From positions 1-9,907 of the forward strand of contig JAKAPV010000094.1 of the NCBI GenBank assembly GCA_021806845.1: a DNA stretch of 9,907 nucleotides. The letters are read 5' to 3'. Positions within the stretch are counted from its first letter, which is position 1; each line of letters opens with the position of its first letter. Under the pieces are notes generated by a model. It saw only the letters and a list, made by a program, of their open reading frames with translations. It was not told the origin of the DNA and did no database searches. This DNA comes from Bacillota bacterium (lineage in GTDB: Bacteria; Bacillota; Sulfobacillia; JAJZYS01; JAJYTV01). The position numbers and the translations under genes are program-made. Positions 7,653 to 9,907 of this stretch are shown here, piece after piece.

Positions 7653-7686
7653 ATCAGGGGGTGGCCCTGGCCACCCCCTGATTTTT
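7653..7686. terminator. GC-rich hairpin with T-run downstream of the LuxR-type gene (copy 2 of a shared element)
   Basis: The arms ATCAGGGGGTGGCC (7653-7666) and GGCCACCCCCTGAT (7669-7682) are perfectly complementary over 14 bp; in practice this is a 12-13 bp stem with a small loop. On the plus strand it is followed by TTTTT (7682-7686), a textbook intrinsic terminator, but no plus-strand gene precedes it. It lies 127 bp past the stop of the minus-strand regulator, where the bases following the stem are GTCTTCG. It may end regulator transcripts, block antisense transcription, or both. Confidence 0.65.
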
Positions 7687-7809
7687 CCGAGACCGGCGGG
7701 AAGCTTCCGCCTCTCTTGCTTACGGGCCCTGGCTCCCTCGCCCCAGCGCCAGCCGTCGCCGGCATCGATGCGGGGAAGGCGCAGGACCGGGATGCCTGTG
7801 TGCCTGCGC

Positions 7810-9907
7810 CTACACTGCGGGATACCCGACGGCTGCCTGTGCCCCTTGCGACCATGCGGTGAAAGCCGCTTTCAACTGTTCGCGGGAATCTGCCTGAAGT
7901 TTCTCGTAGATGTGCCTTAGATGCGTCTCCAGGGTCTTCGGACTGATCAGCAGGCTAGCCGCGATCTGCCGGTTGGTGAGGTCTTGCGCCACCAGTTCCG
8001 CCACGCGGTGCTCCTGGGGCGTGAGTCGGCTGAGATTCCCGGCATCCCCTGTTCGGAGCCTGCCGTTGGCCGCGGCGTATTCGAATTCCCCCATGCGCCG
8101 CCAGTAGGTACTCCCGCACTGCTCGAAGATCGCGACGGCCCGCCGAAGGATCTCGCGCGACTTCTTGGGTCGCCCGGCACGGCGCATCCACGACCCGTAG
8201 GCAAGCAGTGTGCGTCCGTATTCCAGCGCTTCGTGCGAGGTCTCGTGCAGGGCGAGCGCCTGGCGAAAGGCTCCCTCAGCACGCTCCACATCACCCTGCT
8301 TTGCCGCGAGGAGCGCGCTGCAACGCAGCGCGACGCCGTGCAGTCCGCGGCGCTCCGGATCTGAAGACGCGACGAACCGCATCATGCGTTCGACCAGATC
8401 CTGCGCCGCCACCAATTCGTCTGCCTGAACCAGGACATCGGTCGCCTCTCGCATCCAGTGGAAGACGTCGATCTCCCCAAGTTCCGCCTGGTCGAGCATC
8501 GGCACGATCTGCAGGAAGAGGCGGGCAGCCTCCGGGATCCTTCCCCGGCGCGCCGTCAGGACAGCGTTGGCCACATGGCAGAACGCCACCGCCTGCTGGA
8601 AGCCGATGCGCGCCGCCGTCTCCTGTGCGCCTTGCAGGGACTCCACGGCTGCGTCCAACTCGCCGATGTCCATCAGGGTGAAGGTCTCAAAGATCTTGGC
8701 CAGCGACGTGGCCCAGGGTTGCGCCTCCAAGAGCATGGCCCACTCGCTGCTCAGGCGATAAGCGTCGCGCAGTCGTCCCATCTGCCAGTAACACCCTGCC
8801 AGGAAGGCGCATCTCAAGATCTTCGGATGCTGTGCACTGCCTGTGTGCACCGCCGCCACGCCCTGCTCCAGCAGGGGGACTGCCTGCGCGTACTGGCCCG
8901 TGAGCATAGCCACGATGCCGGCAGTGAAGCGGGGCGACCATCCCCACAGGGTCTCCACGCGATCGGGCGCATCGGGGATCTCCTGGCCGATCTTCAGCAC
9001 CATTGGAAACGTCCCGGGCACCGCCGCGAAGCCGGCTGCATAGCCCCAGACAGACTTCGCCTTCCCTTGCCAGACCGGATCGCCGCTGGCTTCCGCAAGT
9101 CGGACCGCCGACTCGCCCGCGTGAATCGGTTCCATGACTCCGCGTGACGACGTGATCTCCAAGACAACAAGTGCGATGGCGGGCTCCACGGCCGCCCTCG
9201 GATCCAAAGGCGCCAGCTGGGTGATGGATTCCAGCAGCCTTTGCCTCGCGATGTCCGATTCCCCGAGGATCGTCAACGAGAACGCGAGAGACTGGTTGAT
9301 CTGGCTGATCGTCCTCGGATCGCTCGCCTCCCCGGCGGCGCGGGCGAACGTGTCAGAGGCTTCCCGGTGTGCGTCCGAAAGCTGCTGTTCGCATCCGAGT
9401 TCGTGCAGAATCTCGGCGCGCTGCTCCCCCGGTGGAGAGATGTCGGCGGCATGACGCAGGTAGAAGGCGGCCGAATCATGCGCCGAGACGGAGGACGACT
9501 CCCGGGCTGCCCGGCGAAGATCTGCTACGTCCCGTGCATTGCCGGATTCGGCGGCGAGGGCGACATGCCAGGCGATCCGCGTCGCGGGGGCGGTCATGCC
9601 CCTGAAGAGCTCTGCAGCGCGCCGATGCAGGTGGCGCCTGCGCACGGGCGCGATGTTGTCGTACACGATCTGGCGCAGCAAAGGGTGGCGGAACTCGCCC
9701 TCAAGCGTCTGGACGGTGAAGAGGCGCAAAAGGGCGATCGGCGCAATGGCCCGATCGAATGCATCCGCGTCGACTTCCGCAACTGCGAGCGCCTCCGACA
9801 GGGTGCAGGGATCCCCGAGCACTGCGGCGGCCTCCAGAAGGCGCATGCTCTCCGCAGGGAGCCCCTCCAGGTGCGAGACCACAATTGGTCTGTGGCTTGC
9901 GTCGGTA
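7810..9907 (-). CDS. Large LuxR-family (LAL/MalT-like) transcriptional regulator, N-terminus beyond right edge
   Basis: The frame is open from the right edge to a TAG at 7810, giving 698 residues. A GTG at 9882 is in frame, but the sequence before it is already protein-like, so it is not the true start. Residues ~5-105 match the region after the ATPase domain in LAL regulators (LEGLP, LLEAAAVLGD, EFRHPLLRQIVYD, RRRHLHRRAAELF). Residues ~105-620 are Ala/Leu-rich helical repeats of TPR type. Residues 628-688 are a LuxR helix-turn-helix: LTPQEHRVAELVAQDLTNRQ, then ISPKTLETHLRHIYEKL. In this family an N-terminal ATPase and TPR sensor gate DNA binding by the C-terminal domain. The Walker motifs should lie to the right of the window and are not seen. 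The next intact genes downstream encode surface proteins, so control of that locus is possible but only inferred. Confidence 0.95.
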   Translation of the reverse strand, partial: TDASHRPIVVSHLEGLPAESMRLLEAAAVLGDPCTLSEALAVAEVDADAFDRAIAPIALLRLFTVQTLEGEFRHPLLRQIVYDNIAPVRRRHLHRRAAELFRGMTAPATRIAWHVALAAESGNARDVADLRRAARESSSVSAHDSAAFYLRHAADISPPGEQRAEILHELGCEQQLSDAHREASDTFARAAGEASDPRTISQINQSLAFSLTILGESDIARQRLLESITQLAPLDPRAAVEPAIALVVLEITSSRGVMEPIHAGESAVRLAEASGDPVWQGKAKSVWGYAAGFAAVPGTFPMVLKIGQEIPDAPDRVETLWGWSPRFTAGIVAMLTGQYAQAVPLLEQGVAAVHTGSAQHPKILRCAFLAGCYWQMGRLRDAYRLSSEWAMLLEAQPWATSLAKIFETFTLMDIGELDAAVESLQGAQETAARIGFQQAVAFCHVANAVLTARRGRIPEAARLFLQIVPMLDQAELGEIDVFHWMREATDVLVQADELVAAQDLVERMMRFVASSDPERRGLHGVALRCSALLAAKQGDVERAEGAFRQALALHETSHEALEYGRTLLAYGSWMRRAGRPKKSREILRRAVAIFEQCGSTYWRRMGEFEYAAANGRLRTGDAGNLSRLTPQEHRVAELVAQDLTNRQIAASLLISPKTLETHLRHIYEKLQADSREQLKAAFTAWSQGAQAAVGYPAV

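Larger units (their letters stand above)
7004..7809. other. Long region without an intact gene between regulator and SLH gene
   Basis: About 800 bases contain a hairpin element (7653-7682), a likely broken small gene (7050-7491) and the leader of the SLH gene. Frames in 7493-7855 and 7262-7681 stay open by GC bias but have Arg/Pro/Ser-rich, protein-unlike translations and no ribosome binding site. No convincing promoter could be located by eye. Confidence 0.5.

Noticed and set aside
7262..7681. A plus-strand frame ending in the hairpin at 7653-7682, which would make the T-run its terminator
   Set aside because: The translation is Pro/Arg/Ser-rich without a domain, and I see no ribosome binding site at its start. 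The T-run is suggestive, but the coding evidence is too weak.
7493..7855. A minus-strand frame overlapping the end of the regulator gene and the hairpin
   Set aside because: It overlaps the real regulator end, spans the terminator-like hairpin, and has a Pro/Ser/Arg-rich translation with no recognisable pattern.

Overview
The window looks like bacterial chromosome of high GC content (about two-thirds by eye), with ATG/GTG starts behind AGGAGG-type ribosome binding sites. It carries a secreted protein with three C-terminal SLH (S-layer homology) domains. Together with a large LuxR-type regulator and very large Ig/Kelch surface proteins, this fits a high-GC Gram-positive-type lineage (for example the Sulfobacillus/Symbiobacterium/Limnochordia side of Bacillota) or a similar monoderm. 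The lineage is inference; no marker gene is present to settle it.

Every supported gene lies on the minus strand, so the order of transcription runs right to left. (1) 9907-7810: the C-terminal ~698 residues of a large LuxR-family (LAL/MalT-like) regulator with a TPR-type middle and a C-terminal LuxR helix-turn-helix; its N-terminal ATPase part lies beyond the right edge. (2) 7809-7004: about 800 bases without an intact gene. It holds a strong GC-rich hairpin (7653-7682) and what looks like the wreck of a small secreted-protein gene (7491-7050): a good ribosome binding site and signal-peptide-like start, then an early stop and protein-like stretches in different frames. (3) 6997-4838: an SLH-anchored extracellular protein with a signal peptide, a beta-propeller-like region, an IPT/TIG domain, a Gly/Ser linker and three SLH domains. 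(4) 4837-4516: an intergenic region with a second hairpin of the same family (4711-4740). (5) 4515 to the left edge: at least 1505 codons of a secreted multidomain protein with a signal peptide, six Kelch blades, three tandem copies of an unnamed ~135-residue beta domain, a CARDB domain, a putative-Ig (He_PIG-like) domain, a fourth divergent copy of the unnamed domain, and several Ig-like/Big_1-like domains. Its C-terminus is outside the window.

Taken together this is a cell-surface locus: two large exported, repeat-rich proteins, one clearly wall-anchored, next to a regulator of the kind that often controls neighbouring genes. The link between regulator and surface genes is inference from position only. 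The most interesting signals are the matched pair of hairpin elements placed alike after two successive genes, the broken gene between regulator and SLH gene, and traces of recent repeat duplication and gene conversion inside the Kelch/Ig gene. I saw no tRNA, rRNA, CRISPR array, transposase or defined mobile element.
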